Shown here: piece by piece, positions 1 to 8,118 of the stretch
How the letters are laid out: each line of letters starts with the position of its first letter
Numbering within the stretch: the first letter of the stretch is position 1
Made by a program: the position numbers and the translations under genes
Source: Aeromonas diversa CDC 2478-85
GTDB lineage: Bacteria; Pseudomonadota; Gammaproteobacteria; Enterobacterales; Aeromonadaceae
Assembly: GCF_000819805.1 (NCBI RefSeq)
Contig: NZ_CDCE01000020.1
Span: 203,162 to 267,161, forward strand
DNA length: 64,000 nucleotides
Direction of reading: 5' to 3'
Notes under the pieces: model-generated
The model's input: the letters and a program-made list of their open reading frames with translations, nothing else
Database searches by the model: none
What the model was told of the DNA's origin: nothing

Positions 1-237
1 CGCATGCCGGCCGAGCAGCCCTCGATGGTGGGGCGGGCGGCGCTGCGCGCCTTCTACGCCGAGCATCGCTTCAACAACCCGGCGCTGCATGCCGAGCTGC
101 TCGGGCGTACCGTGCTTGGCAACAAGGTATTCGATCACGAGCGGATCCACGGCCTGGCGCCGGACCCCGTCGAGAGCGTGGCGGTGTTCGAGGTGCGCGA
201 TGGGCTCATCACCACCGCCTGGTTCTACTTCGAGTAA
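1..237 (+). CDS. NTF2-like / SnoaL-like protein, 3' part
   Basis: The reading frame is open at the window edge, so this is the C-terminal ~78 residues of a longer gene. The end resembles the last beta strands of NTF2-like (SnoaL/steroid isomerase) folds: a 'VAVFEVRDGLITTAWFYFE' terminus matches the usual 'v.v.evrdGkI...w.y' pattern. These small alpha+beta barrels act as isomerases, cyclases or simple ligand binders, so no substrate can be named. An ATG at 4 is in frame but is unlikely to be the real start because the fold needs about 50 more N-terminal residues. The family call is inference from a short piece. Confidence 0.6.
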   Translation, partial: RMPAEQPSMVGRAALRAFYAEHRFNNPALHAELLGRTVLGNKVFDHERIHGLAPDPVESVAVFEVRDGLITTAWFYFE

Positions 238-302
238 GGGGCGCCGGGTGGCGCGTGGCCAACGTCGAGATCACGGGTCGTCTTTCGCCCACCCCGGTCA
301 CT

Positions 303-323
303 GACCCCGCCTCGGCGGGGTCT
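303..323 (+). terminator. Hairpin between convergent genes
   Basis: GACCCCGCC and GGCGGGGTC pair around a two-base loop and are followed by TCTCTGCCTT. It lies between the convergent NTF2-like gene and the MarR-GNAT gene and may serve either. The T-tract is weak. Confidence 0.5.
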
Positions 324-350
324 CTGCCTTGACCACCCGGTTTGGGGTTA

Positions 351-1295
351 TCAGAGCTCGTCGGCCAGGGTTTCGAGGGCCGGATCGAGGTGAAGGAGCA
401 TGCAGATCTCGCAATCTCCGTGCCCCGTGTGGCCGAGGGGGCCGGGCAGGTGTTCGAAACCCAGGCTCTCGTAGAGGGCGGTCGCCTCGCGCAGATTGGC
501 TGTGGTCTCCAGGTAACAGCGGCGGTAGCCCATCTGCCGTGCCCGGGCGAGGGCTTGCAGCACCAGCCGCTTGCCCAGCCCCAGCCCACGCAGTGCCGGC
601 AGGAAGTACATCTTCTGTAGTTCGCAGGTCTCTTGGTCACCCCCAGACAGGGGCGCTATGCCGCCCCCGCCCAGCACCTGGCCATCCGGCCCTTCGATTA
701 TCCAATAGCTCCGCCCGACCCCTTGATAGACCTCGTAGAGACGATCGAGATCCGGATCCGCGACGCCATAGCCCTTGTCGGCGGTGAGCCCGTACTCGGC
801 CGAGACGGCGCGGATCACGGTGGCGATGGCGCGGTTGTCCTCCACCTCGATGGGACGGATCCAGTATCCCTGTTGGCGCCGGGCACGGGAGAGGGCGCTG
901 CGATAGAGCTGGGTGCCTCGCCACAGGATGTCGCGCTCCTCTCCGGTCAGCTGTGCCAGGGCCGAGTCCATCTGGGCATCCATTTCGGCGTGCAAGCCGA
1001 CCAACTCAGCGCGTCCCCGCTCGGTCAGGGTCGCGTGCTTGCTGCGCCCGTCACTGGGATGCTCCTGCCAGACGATGAGGCCGCGCTCGGCCAGACGAGC
1101 CAGGGGACGGCTGGTGTTGGACTTGTCGATGCGAAGGCGGTCGGCCAGTTGCTGGTTGGTGGCGGGGGCCCGCTCGAGCTCGATCAGCAGGTGTGCCTCG
1201 ACCGGGCTCAGGGTGAGGGAGCCGCACTGCTGGGAGAGGAGACCCAGCTCGCGGATCAGCTCCCGGGAGAGGGCGCGCAAGGAACGGCTGTCCAT
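351..1295 (-). CDS. MarR family regulator fused to GNAT acetyltransferase
   Basis: 314 residues. Residues ~1-145 form a MarR winged helix-turn-helix ([13 protein letters not shown], then recognition helix region [19 protein letters not shown] and wing [13 protein letters not shown]). Residues ~155-314 form a GNAT N-acetyltransferase with the acetyl-CoA loop seen as [13 protein letters not shown]. MarR-GNAT fusions are a known architecture in which a DNA-binding module is tied to an acetyltransferase; substrates are mostly unknown. The start at 1295 is chosen because AGGACA sits just upstream and the protein then begins at the MarR fold; the frame stays open further upstream without typical sequence. 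The gene is followed by the convergent NTF2-like gene. Confidence 0.85.
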   Translation of the reverse strand: MDSRSLRALSRELIRELGLLSQQCGSLTLSPVEAHLLIELERAPATNQQLADRLRIDKSNTSRPLARLAERGLIVWQEHPSDGRSKHATLTERGRAELVGLHAEMDAQMDSALAQLTGEERDILWRGTQLYRSALSRARRQQGYWIRPIEVEDNRAIATVIRAVSAEYGLTADKGYGVADPDLDRLYEVYQGVGRSYWIIEGPDGQVLGGGGIAPLSGGDQETCELQKMYFLPALRGLGLGKRLVLQALARARQMGYRRCYLETTANLREATALYESLGFEHLPGPLGHTGHGDCEICMLLHLDPALETLADEL

Positions 1296-1364
1296 GAAGT
1301 GTCCTTTCGTTGTGATGTGCAACAGAATATAGGGTTGAACGTTGCGCATCGCAAGCAGACCGAC

Positions 1365-1392
1365 AAAAAAAGCGGGCCAATTGGGCCCGCTT
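1365..1392 (-). terminator. Rho-independent terminator of the reductase gene
   Basis: On the minus strand AGCGGGCCC and GGCCCGCT pair over AATT and are followed by a run of seven T. It lies just after the stop of the alkene reductase gene. Confidence 0.85.
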
Positions 1393-1407
1393 AGTCGTAG
1401 CTTGGGA

Positions 1408-2448
1408 TCAGACGAGTTGCGGTAGCAGCGCCTCGCTGTAGGGAACCAGCTCGGCACCGCTGCGTACCCGCTGCACATAGTCGGGGTTGGCGATAAGGGG
1501 GCGGCCGATGGCCACCAGATCGAAGCGGCCGCTGCTTACCGCCTCGTCGGCACTCTCCGGGGTCAGTTGACCCACGCCCACCAGGGTGCCGCGGTAGTGG
1601 GCACGGATGTAGTCGCTGGCGCGTCCGTCCAGATAGTCGAAGGTGAGGGCGTCATCGAAGATCCCCACGTGCAGGTAGGCCAGGGTGCGGTTGTCCAACT
1701 CGCCCAGCAGGTGATCGAACACGGCGCGATCGCGCGGGTCACCCTTGAGGTGTACATAGGCGCCCGGGGAGAGACGCAGGCCGGTGCGCTCGCCGCCGAT
1801 GCGAGCGGCAATGGCGTCGACCACCTCCAGGGCGAAGCGGGCCATGTTGGCCGGGCTGCCGCCGTAGTTGTCTTCGCGCCGGTTGGTGTCGTGGTGCAGG
1901 AACTGGTCGATCAGGTAGCCGTTGGCCCCGTGGATCTCGACCCCGTCGAAGCCGGCGTCGATGGCGTTGGCGGCGGCCTGGGCATAGTCGCGAACCAGCT
2001 GCTCAATCTCGGGCACCGTCAGGGCGCGCGGCACCTGATAGGTGAGCTCGCGCATACGCGGCACTGTGCCCTCATGGGCCAGGGCAGAGGGCGCCAATAC
2101 CTCGGCTTGATGGAAGAAGGGGTGGGAGAGACGACCCACGTGCCACAGCTGGGCGAAGATCTTGCCGCCGCCGGCGTGCACCGCGTCGGTCACCTTGCGC
2201 CAACCCTGGATCTGCTCCGGGGTGAAGAGGCCAGGGGTGTTGGGGTAACCCTGACCGTCCGGGCGGATGATCACCGCCTCGGTGACGATCAGGCCCAGAT
2301 CGGCGCGGCGGCCATAGTAGGCGGCCATCTGCTCGGTCGGCACCAGGCCGGGGCCGGCCATGCAGCGGGTCAGGGGGGCCATGACGAAACGGTTGGCCAG
2401 GGTCAGGGTATCGTTGAGCTTGAACGGGGTGAAGAGAGTGCTGGTCAT
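1408..2448 (-). CDS. nemA: Old Yellow Enzyme family alkene reductase (NemA-like)
   Basis: 346 residues, the usual length for bacterial OYE proteins. It is an FMN-dependent NAD(P)H reductase of electrophilic alkenes, maleimides or nitro compounds in the cytosol. Visible marks: N-terminal [15 protein letters not shown] (FMN-binding strand), [12 protein letters not shown], the substrate-binding pair in [14 protein letters not shown], and the phosphate-binding C-terminal segment [19 protein letters not shown]. It is divergent from a TetR gene, and two palindromes lie between them. This mirrors nemR-nemA of E. coli, where an electrophile-sensing TetR protein represses the reductase; that regulation is inference here. 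Confidence 0.9.
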   Translation of the reverse strand: MTSTLFTPFKLNDTLTLANRFVMAPLTRCMAGPGLVPTEQMAAYYGRRADLGLIVTEAVIIRPDGQGYPNTPGLFTPEQIQGWRKVTDAVHAGGGKIFAQLWHVGRLSHPFFHQAEVLAPSALAHEGTVPRMRELTYQVPRALTVPEIEQLVRDYAQAAANAIDAGFDGVEIHGANGYLIDQFLHHDTNRREDNYGGSPANMARFALEVVDAIAARIGGERTGLRLSPGAYVHLKGDPRDRAVFDHLLGELDNRTLAYLHVGIFDDALTFDYLDGRASDYIRAHYRGTLVGVGQLTPESADEAVSSGRFDLVAIGRPLIANPDYVQRVRSGAELVPYSEALLPQLV

Positions 2449-2469
2449 GATAAACTCCGGCGGCTATTC

Positions 2470-2485
2470 TTGAATGTGCATTCAA
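2470..2485. promoter_or_regulatory. Candidate TetR operator, dyad 1
   Basis: TTGAATG-TG-CATTCAA, an inverted repeat with 7-bp arms, lies 22 bp upstream of the reductase start. It is nearly identical to a second dyad 30 bp away. Two copies of the same dyad between a TetR gene and its divergent neighbour strongly suggest operators. Confidence 0.75.
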
Positions 2486-2515
2486 AATCTTTTTGCGCTC
2501 GGATGCAACTCTTTT

Positions 2516-2531
2516 TTGAATGATCATTCAA
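2516..2531. promoter_or_regulatory. Candidate TetR operator, dyad 2
   Basis: TTGAATGATCATTCAA is a perfect 16-bp palindrome sharing both arms (TTGAATG/CATTCAA) with the dyad at 2470. It sits nearer the TetR gene, so the pair could control both divergent promoters. Confidence 0.75.
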
Positions 2532-2595
2532 GAGCAATTGGCCGATGGGGCCGTCTGGGGTAGACTGCCCGCCTTTTTCATCAGGGGGAGAGCCC

Positions 2596-3159
2596 ATGCG
2601 CAGTGCCGAATATGACCGGGAGCAGGTCCTCACCAACGCCATGGAGGTGTTTCGTAATAAGGGGTATGCCAAGGCCACCATGCAGGAGTTGGTGGCGGCG
2701 ACCGGGCTCCATCCTGGCAGCCTCTATGGTGCCTTTGGTAACAAGCGGGGTCTGCTGCTGGCCGCGGTCGATCACTATGTGGACAGTCGCCGCCTGCAGC
2801 GTCGCGAGCTGATGGCCGCAGGCTCCCCCCTGGCGGGGATCCGTGCCTACCTGATCCATCTGGCGAACGAACTGACCCAGTGCACCTGCCTGGTGACGCG
2901 CACCGTGATGGAGCTGGATCAGGATGACGAGGTGCGTGAGCGGCTAGCCAGGGTCTATCAGGATCTGGAGGCCGATCTGGCCGGTGCGGTGCACGCGGCC
3001 ATCGAGCAGGGGCAGTTGCCCCCGGCCGAGGTCGCCACCCTCTCGGCCTACCTGCTGGTGGGGGTGCAGGGGCTGGTCACCTTTGCCCAGTGTCGGCGCG
3101 ATCCGGCCCTCTCGATGGCGGTGGTCGAGCAGCTATTGGCCGGGCTCGCCGCCCGCTGA
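2596..3159 (+). CDS. TetR/AcrR family regulator of the divergent reductase
   Basis: 187 residues. The N-terminal ~50 residues are a TetR helix-turn-helix (VLTNAMEVFRNKGYAKATMQEL, then TGLHPGSLYGAFGNKRGLL); the rest is a helical ligand/dimer domain typical of the YjdC/AcrR type. There is a Cys-containing stretch ECTQCTCLV-like (residues ~92-97, TQCTCLV) and a later AQCRR; NemR-type regulators sense electrophiles through cysteines, which would fit the target gene, but this is inference. Start 2596 is preceded by AGGGGGAG. The two shared 16-bp dyads upstream are the probable binding sites for autoregulation and for repression of the reductase. Confidence 0.85.
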   Translation: MRSAEYDREQVLTNAMEVFRNKGYAKATMQELVAATGLHPGSLYGAFGNKRGLLLAAVDHYVDSRRLQRRELMAAGSPLAGIRAYLIHLANELTQCTCLVTRTVMELDQDDEVRERLARVYQDLEADLAGAVHAAIEQGQLPPAEVATLSAYLLVGVQGLVTFAQCRRDPALSMAVVEQLLAGLAAR

Positions 3160-3200
3160 GGGCCCCGGTCTGCGCGCTTTGCCATGGGGGGCGCGCAGGC

Positions 3201-4109
3201 TCAGGAGTCGACCAGTCCCTTCATCAGGGCGCGCAGCCAGACCAGGCCGGGCTGCTGCCCCTGGGCCGGGTGCCAGACGCAGTTGAGGTGGTAGCCCGGC
3301 ACATCGCCGGGCAGTGCCAGGCGGCGCAAGGGCCAGTGGCTGGCCAGCAGATCCGCCACCTTGCTCGGCAGTACCAGCAGGTGATCGGTCTGGCAGACGA
3401 TGGCCGCCGCCGACATGTAACTCTGGCTGTTGACCGAGGTGCGCCGCGACAGCCCCTGGCTCTCGAGCCAGCGATCCAGGCTGGTCTCCGAGGTGCCGAG
3501 CGGCGAGTGGAACACGTGGGCCATGCCGATGAGCTGCTCCAGCTCGAGCCGCTCGCCTACCCCCTCCAGATCGGCGCGCACCAACCCGGCCAGCGGCTCG
3601 GTGAGCCAGGTCTCCTTGCCCAGATACCCCGGCACCTGCATGTACTCGTCAAACCCCAGCACCAGATCGATCTCCCCCGAGGCGAGCTCCGCCTCCGGCA
3701 ACTTGTCGCGCAGAATGCGGATCTCGATGCTCACCCCGGGCGCGAGATCCTTGAGCCGCTGGATGAGCGGCGGAACCAGCACGCACTCCACATAATCCGT
3801 GGTGCACAGCACGAAGCGGCGGTGCGAGGTCTGCGGGTCGAACTGCTCCTCGTCGGTGAGCTGCTGCTCCAGCAGGCGCAGGGCCTGACGCACGCCGCTG
3901 TGCAGGCGCTGGGCGCGCGGGGTCGGCACCATGCCCTGCGGGGTGCGCACCAGCAAGGGGTCAGCGAAGGCGCCGCGCAGCCGGGCCAGGGCGTGGCTCA
4001 TGGCCGGTTGACTGATGTAGAGGGACTCGGCGGCCCGGGTGACGCTGCCCTGTGTCATCAGGGCGTCAAGGGCGAGCAGCAGATTGAGGTCGAGCTGGTG
4101 CAGTTTCAT
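3201..4109 (-). CDS. LysR family transcriptional regulator
   Basis: 302 residues. An N-terminal winged helix (LDLNLLLALDALMTQGSVTRAAESLYISQPAMSHALARLR) is followed by the two-lobed effector domain. The LNLL.ALDAL opening and PTPRAQRL segment are typical of the NodD/LeuO/PcpR-like branch. It lies divergent from agmatine deiminase, with about 200 bp between the starts, so it is a candidate regulator of that gene and perhaps the following amidase. The effector is unknown. Confidence 0.88.
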   Translation of the reverse strand: MKLHQLDLNLLLALDALMTQGSVTRAAESLYISQPAMSHALARLRGAFADPLLVRTPQGMVPTPRAQRLHSGVRQALRLLEQQLTDEEQFDPQTSHRRFVLCTTDYVECVLVPPLIQRLKDLAPGVSIEIRILRDKLPEAELASGEIDLVLGFDEYMQVPGYLGKETWLTEPLAGLVRADLEGVGERLELEQLIGMAHVFHSPLGTSETSLDRWLESQGLSRRTSVNSQSYMSAAAIVCQTDHLLVLPSKVADLLASHWPLRRLALPGDVPGYHLNCVWHPAQGQQPGLVWLRALMKGLVDS

Positions 4110-4315
4110 CGCTGTTATTTGCCTTATTTATGGGGCAATCTATCGTATTCATTTGTTGTATGAAGGTGCAACTTCTTACACTGTGCTGTGCCCTCTTTCT
4201 GGCCGCCCCATCACGGCGGCGTGACCGATGACCAGTCGGTGGGCCAAGGCCCGCCCGTTTCCCTCTTACCGGCCGTGTGATGGCCCGCCATCACGCCGCC
4301 CGCAAGGATATTGCG

Positions 4316-5413
4316 ATGAGCATCAAGACCATCAACTCCACCCCGGCCGCCGACGGCTTCACCATGCCCGCCGAGTGGGCGCACCAGCAAGCCGTCTGGA
4401 TGATCTGGCCGTTCCGTCCGGACAACTGGCGTGAGGCCGGTCGCTTCGCGCAAGCCACCTTCGCCAGGGTCGCCGACGCCATCGGTGGGGCCACCCCGGT
4501 CTTCATGGGGGTGCCGGCCCAGTTTATGGCGCAGGCCCGCGCCATCATGCCCGCCCACGTCACCCTGGTCGAGATGAACAGCGATGACTGCTGGGCCCGC
4601 GATACTGGCCCCACTATTGTCACCAACGCCGCCGGCGAGTGCCGTGGGGTGGATTGGGGCTTCAACGCCTGGGGCGGCCACAAGGGCGGCCTCTACTACC
4701 CGTGGGATCAAGACGAGAAAGTGGCAGCCCAGATGCTGGGACAGCACGGCATGGATCGCTACGACGCGCCGCTGATCCTGGAGGGGGGCTCCATCCACGT
4801 CGACGGCGAAGGCACCTGCATGACCACCGCCGAGTGCCTGCTCAACGAGAACCGCAACCCGGATCTCACCAAGGAGCAGATCGAAGCGCACCTGCGTGAC
4901 TATCTCGGTGTCACCAGCTTCATCTGGCTGGACGAGGGTGTCTACATGGACGAAACCGACGGCCACATCGACAACATGTGCTGCTTCGTGCGTCCGGGTG
5001 AAGTGGCCCTGCACTGGACTGACGACCAGAATGATCCCCAGTACGCCCGCTCCGTGGCCGCCCTCAAGGTGCTCGAGGCCGCCGTGGACGCCAAGGGTCG
5101 CAAGCTAAAAATCTGGAAGCTGCCCCAGCCGGGCCCGCTCTACTGCACCCAGGAAGAGTCTGCCGGCGTCGAGAGCGGCACCGGTGTACCGCGTGAGGCC
5201 GAAGGGCGCTTGGCCGGCTCCTACGTGAACTTCCTCATCACCAACGATCGCATCGTCTACCCGCTGCTGGATGCCGCCACCGACGGGCAGGCCCAGCGCA
5301 TTCTGGAAGAGATCTTCCCGGATCACAAAGTGGTCGGCGTGCCGGCCCGCGAGATCCTGCTGGGCGGTGGCAATATTCACTGCATCACCCAGCAAATCCC
5401 TTCTGGTCAGTAA
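4316..5413 (+). CDS. aguA: Agmatine deiminase
   Basis: 365 residues, matching family length. It hydrolyses agmatine to N-carbamoylputrescine and ammonia (EC 3.5.3.12) in putrescine synthesis or agmatine use. The C-terminal [11 protein letters not shown] motif carries the catalytic cysteine (residue 356), and the early [10 protein letters not shown] and [14 protein letters not shown] motifs are standard for the guanidine-modifying (PAD-like) fold. Start 4316 has AAGGA upstream; an in-frame ATG further up lacks a ribosome site. The usual partner AguB (nitrilase family) is not adjacent; an amidase-signature gene follows instead. A LysR gene is divergent. Confidence 0.95.
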   Translation: MSIKTINSTPAADGFTMPAEWAHQQAVWMIWPFRPDNWREAGRFAQATFARVADAIGGATPVFMGVPAQFMAQARAIMPAHVTLVEMNSDDCWARDTGPTIVTNAAGECRGVDWGFNAWGGHKGGLYYPWDQDEKVAAQMLGQHGMDRYDAPLILEGGSIHVDGEGTCMTTAECLLNENRNPDLTKEQIEAHLRDYLGVTSFIWLDEGVYMDETDGHIDNMCCFVRPGEVALHWTDDQNDPQYARSVAALKVLEAAVDAKGRKLKIWKLPQPGPLYCTQEESAGVESGTGVPREAEGRLAGSYVNFLITNDRIVYPLLDAATDGQAQRILEEIFPDHKVVGVPAREILLGGGNIHCITQQIPSGQ

Positions 5414-5437
5414 GCTGGCCGAAGAATGTAGACATTC

Positions 5438-5461
5438 AAAACCCCACGCCGTGGGGTTTTA
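5438..5461 (+). terminator. Rho-independent terminator after aguA
   Basis: AAAACCCCAC and GTGGGGTTTT pair around GCC and end in a T run. It separates aguA from the amidase gene, so the amidase probably has its own promoter or depends on read-through. Confidence 0.85.
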
Positions 5462-5542
5462 TCGCTTGATGATGTGATGGTCGCAGGCCGCTGATGCGGC
5501 GATCATCATGACAAACTGTCACCCTTTTACAGGAGATCCCCA

Positions 5543-7258
5543 ATGATCCCGAAAATGGTAGATGTCACCGAGGTTTCCATTGCCGAGCTGCGTGCCGCGC
5601 TCGAAGCAGGCCGCACCACGGCGGTCGAACTGGTCAAGGCCTATCTGGCCCGGATCGAGGCCTATGATGGTCCCGAGACACAGACCCGCCTCAACGCCGT
5701 CGTGGTACGTAACCCCGATGCCCTGAAAGAGGCGCAAGCGTCTGATGAGCGCCGCGCCCGTGGCGAGACCCTGGGGCCGCTCGACGGCATCCCCTACACC
5801 GCCAAAGACAGCTATCTGGTCAAGGGGCTGACCGCCGCCTCCGGCAGCCCGGCGTTTAAAGATCTGGTGGCCCAGCGCGACGCCTTCACCATAGAGCGGC
5901 TGCGCGCCGCCGGCGCCATCTGCCTGGGCAAAACCAATATGCCGCCCATGGCCAATGGCGGCATGCAGCGCGGCGTCTATGGCCGTGCCGAGAGTCCCTA
6001 CAACGCCGACTACCTGACCGCGCCGTTTGCCTCCGGCTCCTCCAACGGTGCCGGTACCGCCACCGCCGCCAGCTTCTGCGCCTTTGGTCTGGCCGAAGAG
6101 ACCTGGTCGAGTGGCCGAGGTCCTGCGTCGAACAACGGCCTGTGCGCCTACACCCCGTCCCGTGGCGTCATCTCGGTGCGCGGCAACTGGCCGCTGACCC
6201 CGACCATGGATGTGGTGGTGCCTTATGCCCGTACCATGGCCGATCTGCTGGAAGTGCTCGATGTAGTGGTGGCTGACGATAGCGATCCCCGTGGCGATCT
6301 GTGGCGCATGCAGCCCTGGGTGCAGCTGCCCAAGGCCTCCGAGGTGCGCCCGGCCTCCTACCTGGAGCTGGCTGCCAAGGCCGATGCCCTCAAGGGCAAG
6401 CGCCTCGGCGTGCCGCGCATGTTTATCAACAAGGATGAACTGGCCGGCACCAGCGACAACCCCGGTATCGGCGGCCCGACCGGTCAGCGCATCCATACCC
6501 GCGACTCCGTGATTGCGCTGTGGGAGCAGGCCCGTCAGGCACTGGAAGCCGCTGGCGCCGAAGTCATCGAAGTGGACTTCCCGCTGGTCTCCAACTGCGA
6601 AGGGGACAGACCCGGCGCGCCTACCGTGTTCAATCGCGGCATCGTGACCCCGGAGTTTCTCAACGACGAGCTGTGGGAGCTCTCCGGCTGGGCGTTCGAC
6701 GACTTCCTGCGTGCCAACGGCGATCCCAAGTTGAATAAATTGGCCGATGTCGATGGGCCCCAGATCTTCCCCCACGATCCGGGCACCCTGCCAAACCGCG
6801 AGGGGGACCTGGCGGCGGGCATGGACGAGTACGTCAACATGGCCAAGCGCGGCCTCAAGCGTTTCGATGAGATTGCTTCTGTGCCGGACGGCCTGCGTGG
6901 GCTGGAGCAGACCCGCAAGCTGGATCTGGAAGACTGGATGGACGGGCTCAAGCTCGACGCCGTGCTGTTCCCCACCGTCGCCGACGTCGCCCCGGCTGAC
7001 GCGGACGTGAACCCGGCCTCCGCCGATATCGCCTGGAGCAACGGCATCTGGGTTGCCAACGGCAACCTCGCCATTCGCCACCTCGGCGTGCCGACCGTCA
7101 CCGTCCCCATGGGGGTGATGGCCGATATCGGCATGCCGGTGGGCCTGACCTTCGCCGGTCGCGCCTATGACGACAACAAGCTGCTGCGCTTCGCCTCGGC
7201 CTTCGAGTCCACCGGTAGCAGGCGAATGGTGCCGCCGCGCACCCCGCCGTTGGGGTGA
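5543..7258 (+). CDS. Amidase signature family protein
   Basis: 571 residues. It belongs to the Ser-cisSer-Lys amidases, which hydrolyse carboxylic amides. The catalytic lysine is in IPYTAKDSYLV (~residue 90), the glycine/serine-rich signature is ASGSSNGAGTATAASF, and the nucleophile serine is in EETWSSGRGPASNNG. The substrate cannot be read from sequence. The start has AGGAGAT 8 bases upstream. The neighbour is agmatine deiminase, so a carbamoyl- or amide-bearing polyamine derivative is one possibility, but that is speculation since the terminator between them weakens operon linkage. Confidence 0.88.
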   Translation: MIPKMVDVTEVSIAELRAALEAGRTTAVELVKAYLARIEAYDGPETQTRLNAVVVRNPDALKEAQASDERRARGETLGPLDGIPYTAKDSYLVKGLTAASGSPAFKDLVAQRDAFTIERLRAAGAICLGKTNMPPMANGGMQRGVYGRAESPYNADYLTAPFASGSSNGAGTATAASFCAFGLAEETWSSGRGPASNNGLCAYTPSRGVISVRGNWPLTPTMDVVVPYARTMADLLEVLDVVVADDSDPRGDLWRMQPWVQLPKASEVRPASYLELAAKADALKGKRLGVPRMFINKDELAGTSDNPGIGGPTGQRIHTRDSVIALWEQARQALEAAGAEVIEVDFPLVSNCEGDRPGAPTVFNRGIVTPEFLNDELWELSGWAFDDFLRANGDPKLNKLADVDGPQIFPHDPGTLPNREGDLAAGMDEYVNMAKRGLKRFDEIASVPDGLRGLEQTRKLDLEDWMDGLKLDAVLFPTVADVAPADADVNPASADIAWSNGIWVANGNLAIRHLGVPTVTVPMGVMADIGMPVGLTFAGRAYDDNKLLRFASAFESTGSRRMVPPRTPPLG

Positions 7259-7281
7259 AGAAGATCTTCGTTATGAATGCA

Positions 7282-7306
7282 ATAAGGCTCCTGATGGGAG
7301 CCTTAT
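7282..7306 (+). terminator. Hairpin after the amidase gene
   Basis: ATAAGGCTCC and GGGAGCCTTAT pair over TGAT shortly after the amidase stop. A long T run is missing, so termination strength is uncertain. Confidence 0.5.
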
Positions 7307-7323
7307 ATGCATGGAGATGGTAT

Positions 7324-8067
7324 TCACCTGACAGTTGCCCACAAAAGGGAGTGGTCATACGGCTTCAAACCGGATAACAAAACGGTACCCCTACCGTGTT
7401 ATCCGGAGTTACCGTAGACCGGCAACGAGAAAGTAGCACGTCGTAAACTCAGCCTGCTAGAGCTCGCCAAAGAGCTCAATAACGTCAGCAAAGCTTGCAA
7501 GCTCATCGGCTACAGCCGCCAGCAGTTCTACGAGATTCGCCGTAACTACCAGACCTATGTGGCTACAGCCGCCACGCCTGGGGGCGGCTCTACACCAGCA
7601 AGCTGCCGGTGACCTCGGTCCATGTGCTCAATGAAACAGTGTTGCCGTTCTTCGAGGCTCACGAGGCACGGGTCTATACCATCTTGTCGGACAATGGGTG
7701 CGAGTTCTGCGGGCGCCCTGACCATCATCCCTACGAGCTGTTCCTGCAACTGGAGGGGACTGAGCACCGGACCACCAAGGTACGCAGGCCACAGAGCAAC
7801 GGCTTTATCGAGCGGCTGCATCGAACCTTGTTGGATGAACACTTCCGTATCAAAGGGAGGACAACCTGGTATGAGTCGGTGGAGCAGATGCAGACAGACC
7901 TGGACAGCTATCTGGAGCACTACAACAACCAGCGACCGCATCAGGGCAGGATGATGGAGGGTCAAACCCCCTACAACATGTTCAAGAAGGGTCTGAAATT
8001 GATACCGAAGGAAGTGCGCACTAAAGTAGCGTAAACAAGACACCGGTTTGAGGCCGGTGTCAGGTGA
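7324..8067 (+). mobile_element. Internally deleted IS481-family insertion sequence
   Basis: Terminal inverted repeats TCACCTGACA (7324-7333) and TGTCAGGTGA (8058-8067) bound a 744-bp element; full IS481 elements are about 1.0-1.2 kb. Inside are the start and end of a transposase joined by a deletion. No clear target duplication is visible in the flanking bases. The element is probably immobile by itself but could be moved by a related transposase acting on the intact ends. Confidence 0.8.
7427..8034 (+). pseudogene. IS481-type transposase, internal deletion and frameshift
   Basis: The 5' part (7427-~7560) encodes the helix-turn-helix end (RRKLSLLELAKEL, then CKLIGYSRQQFYE). After RRNYQTY the reading jumps frame: the 3' part (to 8034) encodes the end of the DDE integrase core, with SDNGCEFCG (second Asp), RRPQSNGFIERLH (catalytic Glu) and YNNQRPHQG. 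Roughly 100-130 residues containing the first catalytic Asp are missing, so no active transposase can be made. Confidence 0.85.
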
Positions 8068-8092
8068 TAACTAGATCTGTACAATCTGATCA

Positions 8093-8118
8093 TAAAGCCG
8101 GGATTTCCCGGCTTTATT
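8093..8118. terminator. Bidirectional terminator
   Basis: AAAGCCGGGA and TCCCGGCTTT form a stem flanked by A-rich and T-rich ends on both strands. It overlaps the stop codon of the KAP NTPase gene (minus) and follows the IS remnant. Confidence 0.75.

Noticed and set aside
5519-7081. 520-codon frame antisense to the amidase
   Set aside because: Gly/His-rich shadow frame without motifs; the amidase is clear.
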